Shown in pieces: positions 18,763 to 33,397 of a stretch of 64,000 nt of DNA. Made by a program: the position numbers and the translations under genes. The DNA lies in contig NZ_JAERIT010000003.1 of NCBI RefSeq assembly GCF_017979475.1, forward strand, positions 124,001 through 188,000, read 5' to 3'. Source of the DNA: Helicobacter pullorum NCTC 12824 (lineage in GTDB: Bacteria > Campylobacterota > Campylobacteria > Campylobacterales > Helicobacteraceae). Every line of letters begins with the position of its first letter. Positions within the stretch are counted from its first letter, which is position 1. Below the pieces are notes generated by a model. The model made no database searches. It saw nothing but the letters and a program-made list of their open reading frames with translations, and was not told where the DNA came from.

Positions 18763-19110
18763 TTATAAATCAAATATGGTTTGGTTGGAATCTTGACTTT
18801 TTGATTCCCCTCCAAGCATTTCATTGAGATTTTCCATTTGTTTTTGGAGAAGTTCTTTTGTGGTGTTGCTCTCCAAAGTGCTTTTGAATTCATCTATGCT
18901 TTCTTGTAAAATTTGATTTTGTTTTTCAATAAATTCTTGTGTTTTGTTGCTATCTAAAAAAGCATCTAGTTTTTTGCCATGTTCTATTAATGTGTCTTTA
19001 AGTCCAGAATCTTCTAGTGCATTTTGGAAAGTTTGTGTGCCTTTTTGGGCTAATTCATCACAACCACAAAGAAACAAAATGCAACTGCACATAAAAATAG
19101 CTTTTTTCAT
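18763..19110 (-). CDS. Small putative lipoprotein with helical body
   Basis: 115 residues. The N-terminus has two lysines, a hydrophobic core and a lipobox ending LCGC, so acylation at Cys17 is expected. The rest is a hydrophilic, Gln/Glu/Lys-rich helix with coiled-coil character (for example ELLQKQMENLNEML). No known family is recognised. Its stop abuts the end of the HemN-like gene and it diverges from pseI. Confidence 0.72.
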   Translation of the reverse strand: MKKAIFMCSCILFLCGCDELAQKGTQTFQNALEDSGLKDTLIEHGKKLDAFLDSNKTQEFIEKQNQILQESIDEFKSTLESNTTKELLQKQMENLNEMLGGESKSQDSNQTIFDL

Positions 19111-19176
19111 TAGGTAACCTATCTTGATATTTTTTTGGTTATAATCTTAACAAAAATTTTTAAATGGAAAATTAAA

Positions 19177-20187
19177 ATGCAAAAGAATCGAATTTTTTTA
19201 GTAGCAGAGCTTTCTGCCAATCATCATCAAAGTAAGGATATTGCTCTAAAAACAATCAAAGCTGCTAAAGAGAGTGGCGCAGATGCGGTTAAACTGCAAA
19301 CTTATACGCCAGAATGTTTGACATTAAATTGCAATTCAAAATATTTTCAGATTCAAGGGACTTTGTGGGAAGGGAAGAATTTCTATCAGCTTTATCAAGA
19401 AGCAATGACACCATGGGAGTGGCATAAAGATCTTTTTGAATACGCTAAAGAGTTGGGTATCATCTGCTTTTCAAGCCCATTTAGCAAAGAAGGTGTGGAT
19501 TTTTTGGAAGAGCTAGGGAATCCAATTTATAAGGTTGCTTCTTTTGAGATTGTGGATTTAGAGTTGATTGAATATATGGCAAAAACCAAAAAGCCAATTA
19601 TATTATCCAAAGGAATAGCGACAAAAGAAGAGATAAAAGAGGCACTTGATGTATGCAAAAAAGAAGTAAAGGATATTACTTTGTTGCAATGCACCAGCTC
19701 TTATCCTGCTCCATTAAATGAAGCGAATTTATCTTTAATACCTAAAATGCAGAGAGATTTTGGGGTGAAAGTTGGATTGTCTGACCACACACTAGGAATC
19801 ACCGCCCCGATTGTCGCTGCAAGTCTTGGAGCAAAGGTAATTGAGAAGCATTTTATTTTGGATAAAAGGTTAGGCGGTCCTGATAGTGCTTTTAGCATAG
19901 AACCACAAGAGTTTTCTGCAATGGCAAAGGCACTTAGAGAAGTTGAGGAATTGCTAGGAGTAGAATCTTATGAGTTAAGCCAAAAATCAAAAGAGGGTAG
20001 AGTGTTTATGCGATCACTTTTTGTGGTAGAAGATATTGCAAAAGGGGAGAGGATTAAAGAAAATCAAATTCGCTCCATTCGTCCCGGATATGGAATCCCC
20101 CCCAAAATGAAATATCAAGTGGTAGGCAAAAAAGCCAAAAAAGCTTTAAAAAGAGGAGAACCTCTTAGCTTTGGGGATTGGGAATAG
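19177..20187 (+). CDS. pseI: Pseudaminic acid synthase PseI
   Basis: 336 residues of the NeuB/PseI family: [11 protein letters not shown] near the N-terminus, [33 protein letters not shown], and a C-terminal SAF domain with [12 protein letters not shown]. It condenses phosphoenolpyruvate with the acetamido sugar to form pseudaminic acid, which decorates flagellins in Helicobacter. The frame extends to a TTG at 19135, but the family alignment ([10 protein letters not shown]) favours the ATG at 19177. Its 3' end overlaps nhaA by 23 bases tail to tail. No other pse gene is in the window. Confidence 0.9.
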   Translation: MQKNRIFLVAELSANHHQSKDIALKTIKAAKESGADAVKLQTYTPECLTLNCNSKYFQIQGTLWEGKNFYQLYQEAMTPWEWHKDLFEYAKELGIICFSSPFSKEGVDFLEELGNPIYKVASFEIVDLELIEYMAKTKKPIILSKGIATKEEIKEALDVCKKEVKDITLLQCTSSYPAPLNEANLSLIPKMQRDFGVKVGLSDHTLGITAPIVAASLGAKVIEKHFILDKRLGGPDSAFSIEPQEFSAMAKALREVEELLGVESYELSQKSKEGRVFMRSLFVVEDIAKGERIKENQIRSIRPGYGIPPKMKYQVVGKKAKKALKRGEPLSFGDWE

Positions 20188-21346
20188 GTTTAGTTTTTGC
20201 AAAGAATCGCAAAAAGATAAAGCCAAAAATACCCGAACACAAAGAAGCAATAAGGATAGAGAGATTATCAGCATAGCTAAAAATATCGCTTACTTCATAG
20301 GCTAAACCATCAATAAATAAACTCATTGTGAAACCTATGCCTGTCAATATACAAACCCCATAAAGTTGCCTAAAAGTCGCCCCTTGTGGAAGAGAGGCAA
20401 GTTTTGCTTTGATGGCTAGGTATGCAAATAAAAAGACGCCAATTTGTTTGCCTACAAAAAGACCCAAAAAAATACCAATGCTTACACCAGAAAAAAGCAA
20501 TTCTGGAGTGATTTTAGAGAGATTAACACCAGCATTTGCAAAGGCAAATAAGGGTAAAATAACAAAGGTAAGCCAAAATTTTAGACTCTCATCAATTTCT
20601 TTTAAAAAAGGTTCCCCATTTTTGGTTTGCATAGGGATAAAGAATGCTGAAATAATGCCCGCTAAAGTAGCATGAACTCCACTTTTTAGGACGCTAATCC
20701 ACAAAATTACAGCACAAATAAAATAAAAAGACTTTCTAGTAATATTAAATACATTGAGTAATAGCATCATAAAAATTGCTATGCTTGATACAATCAAAGC
20801 GGCTAAAGAAAGTTCATTAGTATAAAAAAGAGCAATGATTAAAATTGCACCAACATCATCAAAAATTGCTAAGGAAAGAAGGAAGATTTTAAGAGAGCTT
20901 GGAATATGTTTCCCGCACATCATCAAAATGGCTAATGCAAAAGCAGTATCAGTGGCAGTAGGGATAGCCCAGCCTTTGAGTGTGTAAGAATCCCCAAAAT
21001 TTATCAAGGAGAAAATTGCTGCAGGAATGATAATCCCACCCAATGCAGCCACAAAAGGCAAAGTAATATTTTTGGGATTCTTAAAATCGCCATAAACAAA
21101 CTCTTTTTTGAGTTCTAACCCAATGGCAAAGAAAAAGATTGAAATCAATCCATCATTAACCCATAGCAAAAATGGCTTACTAAGTTCAAAGTTGCCTATA
21201 TTAAAGCCCATATTGAGATTTAGAAAATCCCTATAATGTATCGCATAAGGACCATTTTGCACAAACAAAGCAAGTGCTGTGCAAATAATAAGCAAAATTC
21301 CACCAAAAGCTTCAGTGTGTATAAAATTTTTGAGTTTTAATAGCAT
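20165..21346 (-). CDS. nhaA: Na+/H+ antiporter NhaA
   Basis: 393 residues with about 12 membrane helices. [23 protein letters not shown] (Asp equivalent to E. coli Asp133) and the paired aspartates in AIFDDVGAI (Asp163/164 equivalents) are conserved. It exchanges sodium for protons across the inner membrane and supports pH and salt homeostasis. It converges with pseI. Confidence 0.95.
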   Translation of the reverse strand: MLLKLKNFIHTEAFGGILLIICTALALFVQNGPYAIHYRDFLNLNMGFNIGNFELSKPFLLWVNDGLISIFFFAIGLELKKEFVYGDFKNPKNITLPFVAALGGIIIPAAIFSLINFGDSYTLKGWAIPTATDTAFALAILMMCGKHIPSSLKIFLLSLAIFDDVGAILIIALFYTNELSLAALIVSSIAIFMMLLLNVFNITRKSFYFICAVILWISVLKSGVHATLAGIISAFFIPMQTKNGEPFLKEIDESLKFWLTFVILPLFAFANAGVNLSKITPELLFSGVSIGIFLGLFVGKQIGVFLFAYLAIKAKLASLPQGATFRQLYGVCILTGIGFTMSLFIDGLAYEVSDIFSYADNLSILIASLCSGIFGFIFLRFFAKTKPIPNPQS

Positions 21347-21539
21347 AATATATCCAAAATAATGAATTGATTATTTATTTTGTCTAAGATTTGTATTTTA
21401 AGAGTTCCTAAAAATGTATCCACAACAATATTATATTTTAGCATAAAGCCGTGCTAAGTGCAAATTATTTTTTGATTTGTCGTTTTAAAAGTGTTATAAT
21501 TTTGGCTTAATTTTTTGCTTGTAATGGAATAACTTAATT

Positions 21540-23038
21540 ATGATTTTTAGCTCATATATTTTTATTTTTGCTTTTTTGCCTGTTATGCTTGTGGGATTTT
21601 ATGGATTGAGATATTTTAATCTCCACAGAGGTGCGAATGTTTTTTTGGTGCTTGGTAGTTTATTTTTCTATGCTTTTTGGAATGTGCTTTATTTGCCTAT
21701 ATTGATGGGTTCCATAGTTGTAAATTATGTGATTGCAAAAGTGATTTTAAAAAGTAGCGGGGGGGGGGGGCTAAATATTACCTAACTAGCGGTATTGTTT
21801 TTAACCTCGGGCTTTTAGGCTTTTTTAAATACACAGATTTTTTCTTAGAAAATTTCAATCTTCTCTCTCAAGTTTTGAATTTGGATTTTGAGATTCCACT
21901 TCCACATATTGTTCTGCCTTTAGCGATTTCTTTTTTTACTTTTCAGCAAATTGCTTTTTTGGTAGATTGTTATAAAAAGATTGATGTTGCGGATTTACAA
22001 GAAGAATCGCGAGAAATTGATTTTGTGGATTATTGTTTGTTTATTACCTTTTTCCCGCAATTAATCGCAGGACCTATCGTGCATCACAAAGAAATGATGC
22101 CACAATTCAAAGCTAATGAAAATCAAAAATTAATTGATTCTGTGATGATTGCAAAAGGAATGTTTATTTTTTCCATTGGGCTTTTTAAGAAGGTTTATGT
22201 AGCTGATTCTTTTGCAAAATGGGCAAACAATGGCTTTAGTATTGTGGAGAGTGGGAAGATTTTGAATTTCTTTGAATCTTGGGCAACTTCCCTTTCTTAT
22301 ACTTTCCAACTCTACTTTGATTTTAGTGGATATTGTGATATGGCAATAGGACTTGGATTGCTCTTTGGGATAATGCTGCCTATTAATTTCAACTCCCCTT
22401 ACAAAGCTTTGAATATAGCGGATTTTTGGAGGCGATGGCATATTACTTTGGGGCGATTTTTGAGGGATTATCTTTATATTCCTTTGGGCGGGAATCGTTT
22501 GGGCAAATGGCTGACTTTGCGGAATCTTTTTGTCGTGGCTTTTTTGAGTGGAATCTGGCATGGAGCAGGCTTTGGATTTATAATTTGGGGCAGTTTGCAT
22601 GGGGCTGCTATGGTGATTCATAGAGTTTATAGTGGATTTGTGGAGCAATGGAGATTTAGGGAAAGTCGGATTTATAAGATATTTTGTTGGTTTTTGACTT
22701 TTAATTTTGTGAATCTAAGCTGGATTTTCTTTAGAAGCGAGAATCTAAGTGGAGCAATAAACTTACTTAAGGGAATGTTTGGAGTTGTTTGGGTGGAATT
22801 GCCAGAGAAGGCAAGACATATCCCAAAACTTCTAGTGCAGATTGAGGGGAGAAATGAAACAGTGTTTTTTATTGTTATTTCGTTTATTATAGTTTTGTTT
22901 TGTTCTAATAGTATCCAAAAGCTAGAGACATTCAGACTCGATTTTAAAAATATGATTATTGCAACATTGTGTTTATATATTTCCTTATTTACAATGGCGG
23001 TTACTCCTTATGTGGAGTTTATCTATTTTAATTTTTAA
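21540..23038 (+). CDS. MBOAT-family O-acyltransferase, phase-variable, OFF here (frameshift at G12)
   Basis: The gene is split by a run of 12 G at 21759-21770. The first frame (21540-21785) ends soon after the tract. The second frame is open directly from the tract and continues as KYYLTSGIVFNLG to 23038. Ten or thirteen G would join them into a 499-residue protein. MBOAT hallmarks are WRRWHITLGRFLRDYLYIPL, GGNRLG and the catalytic-His segment SGIWHGAGFGFI, with about ten membrane helices. AlgI/PatA-like MBOAT proteins pass acyl groups across the inner membrane to a partner. The SGNH-like gene downstream is the likely partner. The glycan target is unknown. Confidence 0.88.
21759..21770 (+). 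repeat. Poly-G tract, 12 G (phase-variation switch)
   Basis: Twelve consecutive G within codons 74-77 of the MBOAT gene. Slipped-strand changes would switch the gene: with 12 G it reads GGGG-LNIT-stop, while 10 or 13 G would restore the full frame. Confidence 0.9.
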
Positions 23039-23058
23039 AAAGTAAGTGGGGAGTGTAT

Positions 23059-24198
23059 ATGAGAATCCAGAATGGCTTAAATAATTTTTTACAGAAGAAG
23101 CTAAGTCCCAAACAATTTGTATTTGGGGCGTGTTTGATTCCACTTCCTGTGGTGGTAGTTTTATTTGGAATCTTGTGGCTTTATGATCCATTGCAACTTT
23201 TCCATAAGCCTATTTTTAGAGAGACAACCTTTTTTGGCGATATGCGATTGGCTGCAAGAGGGATTATTTGGAATTATGATTTTGATTCGGTGATTCTTGG
23301 AACTTCAATGCTTGAGAATACTTCGGCTAAAGAAGCTGGGGAAAAGCTAGGTGGGAAGTGGGTGAATCTTTCTTTGTATGGTAGTGCCTATAATGAAAGG
23401 GCGGTGATTTTAGAATATTTATTTAGGTATAAGAAGCCCCAAAAAATTATTTACTCTTTGGAAAGTTTTACAATTGACTCTATAAAAGATTCAAGCAGAT
23501 TTGATTATTTATATGATGAGAATCCTTTAGATGATTTTAAAATTTATTTGAATGATAGATTTATTTTGTGTGCATTAGCTTGGAGGGAAAGCAAAGATTG
23601 CACTGGCAATAAAGGATTGGAGGAGTTATTAAAATGGTTTGATTATGAAGATGCTAAACAATTGTTTGGAGGGTTTGAAAAATGGTTGAAATATGGCAAA
23701 AAAGAAACAATTGCAATGTTGAAAAATATCAAAGATACTCCTTTTGTTGTCAAAAAAGATAATTTTGATTTGGAAAAACAAAGAAGCTATATCCAAACTT
23801 ATGTGTTAGACTTTGTAGCAGAAAATCCTCAAACGAAATTTTATTTTATTGTGCCAACTTATTCGAGGTTGAGCTATCGTATAGGGAGTGATAATTTTGA
23901 CAACAAAGCTTTCTATAATAGGGCATTAAACCTCAAATGGTTTGTCCAAGAGTTAGAAAAATACCCTAATGCTAAAATTTATGGTTTTGATACTTTAGAT
24001 TATGCAGATGATATTGCTAATTACATAGACTTTACACATTATAATGTAGATATGAATTCTTTGCATTTAGATTCTATTAAGCAAGGGAAGCATATTTTGG
24101 ATTCTAATAATATAGATTCTTATCTCAAAGCAATGGAAGATAAGATTAAAAATTATGATTTAAAGCCTTTTATAGAAAAAGCAAAGACAATTCAGTAA
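23059..24198 (+). CDS. SGNH/AlgJ-like partner of the MBOAT acyltransferase
   Basis: 379 residues. One N-terminal membrane helix (about residues 20-42) anchors a periplasmic domain. SGNH/DltD-like features are visible: ILGTSMLENT with a possible nucleophile Ser, and a late DFTHYN segment resembling the DxxH block. It starts about 20 bases after the MBOAT gene, a standard pairing in which MBOAT moves acetyl across the membrane and the SGNH protein transfers it to a glycan. I chose ATG 23059 because GGGGAG lies 5 bases before it. Confidence 0.68.
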   Translation: MRIQNGLNNFLQKKLSPKQFVFGACLIPLPVVVVLFGILWLYDPLQLFHKPIFRETTFFGDMRLAARGIIWNYDFDSVILGTSMLENTSAKEAGEKLGGKWVNLSLYGSAYNERAVILEYLFRYKKPQKIIYSLESFTIDSIKDSSRFDYLYDENPLDDFKIYLNDRFILCALAWRESKDCTGNKGLEELLKWFDYEDAKQLFGGFEKWLKYGKKETIAMLKNIKDTPFVVKKDNFDLEKQRSYIQTYVLDFVAENPQTKFYFIVPTYSRLSYRIGSDNFDNKAFYNRALNLKWFVQELEKYPNAKIYGFDTLDYADDIANYIDFTHYNVDMNSLHLDSIKQGKHILDSNNIDSYLKAMEDKIKNYDLKPFIEKAKTIQ

Positions 24199-24374
24199 GA
24201 TAAATTTTGACTTTGTCATCATCTAAAGATTTGTAAAAAGCAAGAAAAGCTAGTAAGCAAATGGCGTGATAATCTAGTAATCCTTATGAATGGCTTGAAG
24301 TAGAATCCCCCCCCCCTTTTTTTTTGATAAATTTAACTAAGATAAAATAATTTCAACTTCCCTTAAGCTTTAGC
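24199..24374. other. Spacer between the O-acyltransferase pair and the rRNA operon
   Basis: No gene is supported here. The stretch holds a C10-T9 tract (24307-24325). A 38-codon minus-strand frame without a start (24170-24283) overlaps the end of the SGNH-like gene. Both may be relics of a lost phase-variable gene. Confidence 0.4.
24307..24325. repeat. Double homopolymer C10-T9
   Basis: Ten C followed directly by nine T. On the minus strand this is A9G10, a form typical of slippage-prone tracts. It is not inside a convincing reading frame, so a relic tract or a promoter-spacing effect is possible. Confidence 0.75.
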
Positions 24375-24383
24375 TGATATAAT
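24375..24383 (+). promoter_or_regulatory. Extended -10 promoter of the rRNA operon
   Basis: TGATATAAT fits the extended -10 form TGnTATAAT about 390 bases before the 16S gene. No clear -35 is present, which is usual for Helicobacter housekeeping promoters. Confidence 0.55.
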
Positions 24384-24503
24384 TCCATTTCCTTTTTTGC
24401 ATTTTTTGTTAGAGCAACCCTCTAATTGAGCAATACAACTTAATGTTTTAACCTTTTAATAAAAAGCGTTAAATTTTAGTTTATTGTAAAAATGTTGAAA
24501 AGA

Positions 24504-24515
24504 TGTTCTTTAACT
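24504..24515 (+). promoter_or_regulatory. boxA-like antitermination element in the rRNA leader
   Basis: TGTTCTTTAACT matches ten of twelve positions of the bacterial rRNA boxA TGCTCTTTAACA. A second related element, TGATCTTTGACAA, lies at 24600-24612. Such sites recruit the NusB/NusE antitermination complex. Confidence 0.5.
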
Positions 24516-24610
24516 CATAAATAGTAATGAGCCAATTCATAGTATTTGAAAGATATATTCAATACATTTGATAAACTTGTTGGATATTTAAAGTTAAAAT
24601 GATCTTTGAC

Positions 24611-24636
24611 AACTAAGCAGGAGTAAAAAGAATTAC
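24611..24636 (+). other. 5' half of the 16S rRNA processing stem
   Basis: AACTAAGCAGGA and AAGAATTAC (with a small bulge) are complementary to 26306-26326 downstream of the 16S gene. The pairing would loop out the 16S precursor for RNase III. Confidence 0.7.
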
Positions 24637-24769
24637 TAAAAATCTTTTTATTTCTAAAATCAATTAAGATACAACATAAACTCATTTATTACTTTGTAGT
24701 TTTTATTTAAAACCACAAATCTATAAACAGAGATTTTGAGATTTTAGGACAAACTAATCCTATATTATT

Positions 24770-26267
<1,498 letters not shown>

Positions 26268-26375
26268 CAAGAGAAATAACTAAATATTCATTTATTTAGT
26301 TGAATGTAATTCTTTCCTGCTTAGTTTTCAGAGATTATTTCTAGCTTTAAGTGCAAAAATCTTTGTTAAAAAGAG

Positions 26376-26452
<77 letters not shown>

Positions 26453-26457
26453 TTGTT

Positions 26458-26533
26458 GGGGAATTAGCTCAGCTGGGAGAGCGCCTGCTTTGCACGCAGG
26501 AGGTCAGCGGTTCGATCCCGCTATTCTCCACCA
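26458..26533 (+). tRNA. tRNA-Ala (anticodon TGC)
   Basis: Acceptor GGGGAAT/ATTCTCC, anticodon loop with TGC inside CTGCTTTGCACGCAG, T arm GGTTCGATCCC, encoded CCA. It follows tRNA-Ile by five bases in the rRNA spacer. Confidence 0.97.
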
Positions 26534-26538
26534 ATATA

Positions 26539-26586
26539 AAAGTCTAATGTGAGTTTTATTTGGTTTTAAAATTCACATTAGACTTT
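26539..26586 (+). other. Long hairpin between tRNA-Ala and 23S
   Basis: Arms AAAGTCTAATGTGA and TCACATTAGACTTT (14 bp, perfect) enclose a 20-base AT-rich loop. It probably serves as an RNA processing site separating the tRNA precursor from 23S. Confidence 0.7.
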
Positions 26587-26694
26587 AAAAAGTCTATGTT
26601 ATTTAACAACTCATTGTTCAAGCCTATAATAAGTAAATAACTACAATCACGCAAATAATAACTAAAGATTTGCCTTAAAGTTTGTAATTGTATA

Positions 26695-26716
26695 TTACAT
26701 TCATTAAGGCAGTGGC
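26695..26716 (+). other. 5' half of the 23S rRNA processing stem
   Basis: TCATTAAGGCAGTGGC is perfectly complementary to 29629-29644. With flanking pairs, including one G-U, the stem spans about 22 bp (26695-26716 with 29629-29650). It encloses the whole 23S gene as an RNase III substrate. Confidence 0.8.
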
Positions 26717-26733
26717 GTTAGAATATAAAGTCA

Positions 26734-29615
<2,882 letters not shown>

Positions 29616-29785
29616 TAAAGACTTTAAAGCCACTGCCTTAATGAGTGTAAATACACTCTAAAGTTAATCTTAGTGAAACAAAGTGATAGTTATTTCTTAT
29701 AGAGATTTAGAAGAATAGGATTTAAATTTTTTAATTTTATCTTTTAAATGAATATAGGAAACAGATTATAGGTTTTTTACATTGT

Positions 29786-29906
29786 CATCTTCGTGCTAAT
29801 AGAGAAGAGGTTCCACCTAGCTCCATTCCGAACCTAGAAGTTAAGCTCTTCTTCGCTGATGATACTGCAACTTTCAGATGTGGTAAAGTAGGACGGTGCG
29901 GAGATG
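29786..29906 (+). rRNA. 5S ribosomal RNA
   Basis: About 121 bases. The terminal helix CATCTTCGTGC / GTGCGGAGATG closes the molecule, and the conserved loop CCATTCCGAAC and GAAGTTAAGC are present. It lies 170 bases after 23S. Confidence 0.95.
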
Positions 29907-30191
29907 AGAGTGTAAAAAGAACAATGGGTATATCTTTCAAAATTGCTCTTAATATCTATATTTACTCTAATCTTTCTAATTGCTTATTCTTGTTTGATAT
30001 TGAGATTAAATATTTTATAAAACTACCCTATCTCTTTATTGCAATTATTTTATTTTTATTTTATCAACTTTATCTAAATTTAGTAGTATAATATCTTTTA
30101 TGAATTTATAAATCAAAGAATCTCTTTTAAAATTTCTTTTAAAAATGTTTTTCTTTGTTTGTAAATTTAAATATCTTATAAAGGACCCAAA
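29907..30191. other. Spacer after the rRNA operon, with a promoter
   Basis: AT-rich, no gene. TATAAT near 30091 could drive the orphan gene start at 30192. No clear intrinsic terminator for the rRNA operon is visible. Confidence 0.4.
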
Positions 30192-30242
30192 ATGTCAAAC
30201 AATCCTAATTCTTATAGTGTATGGGGGGGGGGGGGCAAATAA
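30192..30242 (+). pseudogene. Orphan phase-variable gene start with G13 tract
   Basis: AAGGA stands before an ATG that opens MSNNPNSYSVWGGGG and runs into 13 consecutive G (30223-30235). In the present frame it stops after 16 codons. With 12 or 15 G it would continue for about 20 more codons (ANKPLTNSLNTLIKF...) and stop near 30291. The third frame also stops at once. It looks like an intact expression and switching cassette whose coding body has been lost, at the left edge of an accessory island. I do not recognise the parent gene. Confidence 0.6.
30223..30235 (+). repeat. Poly-G tract, 13 G
   Basis: Thirteen G in codons 11-15 of the orphan start. It is the longest homopolymer in the window and is likely to be unstable. 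Confidence 0.9.
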
Positions 30243-30291
30243 GCCTTTAACTAACTCTTTAAATACTCTCATAAAATTCCTTTTCTTGTGA

Positions 30292-30502
30292 AGTGAGCTA
30301 CAATTATGGCCTAATGTGGTTGGATTACACAAGATGTATTATGTCTTATCTTTATTTAATGAAAGTGGCAATACTTATCGAGACTTCAAGCAAAGCCCTT
30401 TTTTATATTCTCACCCCTCTGCTACGCATTTGTATATAATAGTCCTTCTTGATAGTGCTTGATGGTGTTGGATAAATATTACACTTCTTTCATTATTTCC
30501 TC
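30292..30502. other. Gene-free stretch at the island edge
   Basis: No supported gene. A 41-codon frame from 30313 lacks a ribosome site. The right end leads into the MerR-type promoter. Confidence 0.4.
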
Positions 30503-30533
30503 TTGACAGACACTAGGTGTCAGGTTTTATAAT
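30503..30533 (+). promoter_or_regulatory. MerR-type promoter/operator of the first aldo/keto reductase
   Basis: TTGACA (30503-30508) and TATAAT (30528-30533) are both perfect but separated by 19 bases, the overlong spacing that MerR-family activators correct by DNA twisting. The spacer holds the dyad GACAC-TAG-GTGTC. A near copy stands at 41705-41735. Confidence 0.82.
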
Positions 30534-30562
30534 GTCATTTTATTCTATATTAAGGACAAAGA

Positions 30563-31547
<985 letters not shown>

Positions 31548-31688
31548 GGCTAGCAATAATGCCAAATTAGCAATCAAGCAAGTTGATATGAAGCAAGTAA
31601 GCGTAAGTTGGCATAGCAAATGGCTAGAAAAGCAGGGCAAAAATAGAAAGCTAAGCTACACATAAATTACACTATTTAAGGAGCGACA

Positions 31689-32171
31689 ATGCAAACACTA
31701 CTACTTTTCGCACATAGTTATTTTAAAGATTCTGTGGTAAATAAGGCATTGATAGAGGAGGCAAGTACGCTAGATTCTGTATGTGTGCAAAATCTTAGCC
31801 TCTTGTATCCAGACTATCACATCGATACAAAGGCTCAAATAAATCTTGTTAGAGAGGCACAAAGCATTATATGGCAATTTCCGCTTTTTTGGTATAGCGT
31901 CCCAGCCTTGCTAAAGCATTGGCAGGACGAGGTTCTAACTCCTATTTATAGAGAGCCTATCTTTGCAGATAAAGCCTTTGGTGTGATTACCACAATGGGC
32001 GGACATAAAAGCGATTATGAGGGTAGCAATGCAAGTATAGAGGAGTTATTAAAGCCTATATATTATGGTTTTGAGCGAAGAGCTATGCGTATAAAACCAC
32101 CCTTTTGTATCTATGCAGAAAGCTTTAATGCCTTGCCATTTGAGGAGTATAAAAAGTATTTGTTGGGCTGA
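31689..32171 (+). CDS. Flavodoxin-fold NAD(P)H-dependent oxidoreductase (KefF/MdaB-like)
   Basis: 160 residues. The start MQTLLLFAHSYFKDSVVNKAL and the segment QFPLFWYSVPALLKHWQDE are typical of the flavodoxin-like NAD(P)H:quinone reductase family, to which KefF and NQO1 belong. A two-electron FMN/FAD quinone reductase is the likely activity. GGAG lies before the ATG. It lies between the frameshifted AKR and the merR gene, all on the plus strand, so co-regulation by the MerR protein is plausible. At 160 residues it is slightly short. Confidence 0.82.
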   Translation: MQTLLLFAHSYFKDSVVNKALIEEASTLDSVCVQNLSLLYPDYHIDTKAQINLVREAQSIIWQFPLFWYSVPALLKHWQDEVLTPIYREPIFADKAFGVITTMGGHKSDYEGSNASIEELLKPIYYGFERRAMRIKPPFCIYAESFNALPFEEYKKYLLG

Positions 32172-32226
32172 AATGCTTAGGTGGGCATTTATAGCAATTA
32201 CTGCATTTAAACACTAAGGAGAGCGT

Positions 32227-32652
32227 ATGGCATACACAATCATCGAAGTAGAGAGAAAGACGGGCGTAGCCTCTAGGACGCTTAGATTTTGGGCGGATAA
32301 GGGGCTTTTTCCTTTTGTACAAAAGGATAGCAATGGCGTGCGGTATTTTAGCGAAAAAGATGTGCAGTGGGTGTTTTGGATAGACTGCTATCGCCAAATT
32401 GGTATGAGTATAGAGGATATCAAGCATTACATTACACTATGTGCTAAGGGCGAGAGCAGCGCACAAGAGCGATTAAAGATTATCCAAAGACAGAGGCAAA
32501 AAACGCTTGATGATATAGAAAAGCTTCAAGTAGTGCTAGAAAAGCTTGATTATAAGGTAGCATATTACAAAGAAATGATAGCCAAGCAAAAAGATGATAT
32601 AAATCCTCTTAATCAAGAATATGTCAAACGCAAGAAAAGGGTGAAATTCTAG
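32227..32652 (+). CDS. MerR-family regulator, NmlR/AdhR-like (electrophile sensing)
   Basis: 141 residues. The N-terminal winged helix reads YTIIEVERKTGVASRTLRFW, and a C-terminal coiled coil (about 80-120) is the dimerisation helix. Cys54 in WIDCYRQIGMS is at the position of the reactive cysteine of the carbonyl-responsive NmlR and AdhR regulators. The metal-binding cysteine loop of MerR/ZntR is absent. Two MerR-type promoters in the window (30503 and 41705) are its likely targets. It lies behind an AKR and a quinone reductase, as AdhR-type regulators often do. Confidence 0.85.
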   Translation: MAYTIIEVERKTGVASRTLRFWADKGLFPFVQKDSNGVRYFSEKDVQWVFWIDCYRQIGMSIEDIKHYITLCAKGESSAQERLKIIQRQRQKTLDDIEKLQVVLEKLDYKVAYYKEMIAKQKDDINPLNQEYVKRKKRVKF

Positions 32653-32757
32653 GGCTATTTGTCTTTATCGTATGATTTTGTAGCTAGAGTTTGTGTATTT
32701 AAGCAGCCTTAGTGATTAAATAGAAGCAAAAATGAATTTATGGCATTCAATAGGATT

Positions 32758-33393
32758 TCAAATCAATGAGAGTTGGGCTAATGTAAATCTCCAAAGTCCA
32801 TAGGCTATGCCAAACATAATAAGAGCGGTGATAAAATCTACAATTGCCCAAGTTTTGGGTGTTTGAAACCATAGCCTTGCTTTGTGAGAAAAAAACCCAA
32901 GACTTGCAAACCACATCAATGATGCACTCATTGCCCCAACATAAAATATGATTTTTTGTGCAGAATCCAAAGTCAGTGAATACGCCCCTATCACAACTAT
33001 AGTATCGATATACACATGGGGATTTAATAGCGTGATAGCAAGGGTTTGTAAAATAATACTACTTAGCGAGGTTGTGCGAGAATCTGGGCTAAGGCTTTTT
33101 AATGCTTTTGTTTTAAAAGCGGATTTAAGTGCCAAAAGTCCATAGCTTAGCACAAATAAAGTCCCCAAAGCACCAAGAGTGATAGTAAGATAGGGGTTTT
33201 GACTAAAAATTCCTGCTACACCAAATACGCCAAGTGCGATAAGCACTACATCACACGCTATGCACACAAGACAAACAGCAAGGATATGGTTTTTCATAAT
33301 GCCTTGTTTTAGCACAAAGACATTCTGTGCCCCAATGGCTGCAAAGAGCGAAAAAGAGAGCGCAAAACCTTGTAATAAGATAGAGAGATTCAT
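32758..33393 (-). CDS. LysE/ArgO-type amino acid exporter
   Basis: 211 residues with six membrane helices. The family signature FAAIGAQNVFVLKQG is near the N-terminus and LNPHVYIDTI follows in the middle, close to ArgO/LysE. It would export basic amino acids or related compounds. I chose ATG 33393, 4 bases after the arginase-family stop; a TTG 12 bases upstream would overlap that gene. It is the last gene of a RidA-arginase-exporter operon. Confidence 0.87.
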   Translation of the reverse strand: MNLSILLQGFALSFSLFAAIGAQNVFVLKQGIMKNHILAVCLVCIACDVVLIALGVFGVAGIFSQNPYLTITLGALGTLFVLSYGLLALKSAFKTKALKSLSPDSRTTSLSSIILQTLAITLLNPHVYIDTIVVIGAYSLTLDSAQKIIFYVGAMSASLMWFASLGFFSHKARLWFQTPKTWAIVDFITALIMFGIAYGLWRFTLAQLSLI

Positions 33394-33397
33394 TGCA

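Noticed and set aside
24170-24283. Minus-strand frame of 38 codons (DYHAICLLAFLAFYKS...)
   Set aside because: It has no start codon, overlaps the SGNH-like gene and is cut by a stop upstream; at best a relic.
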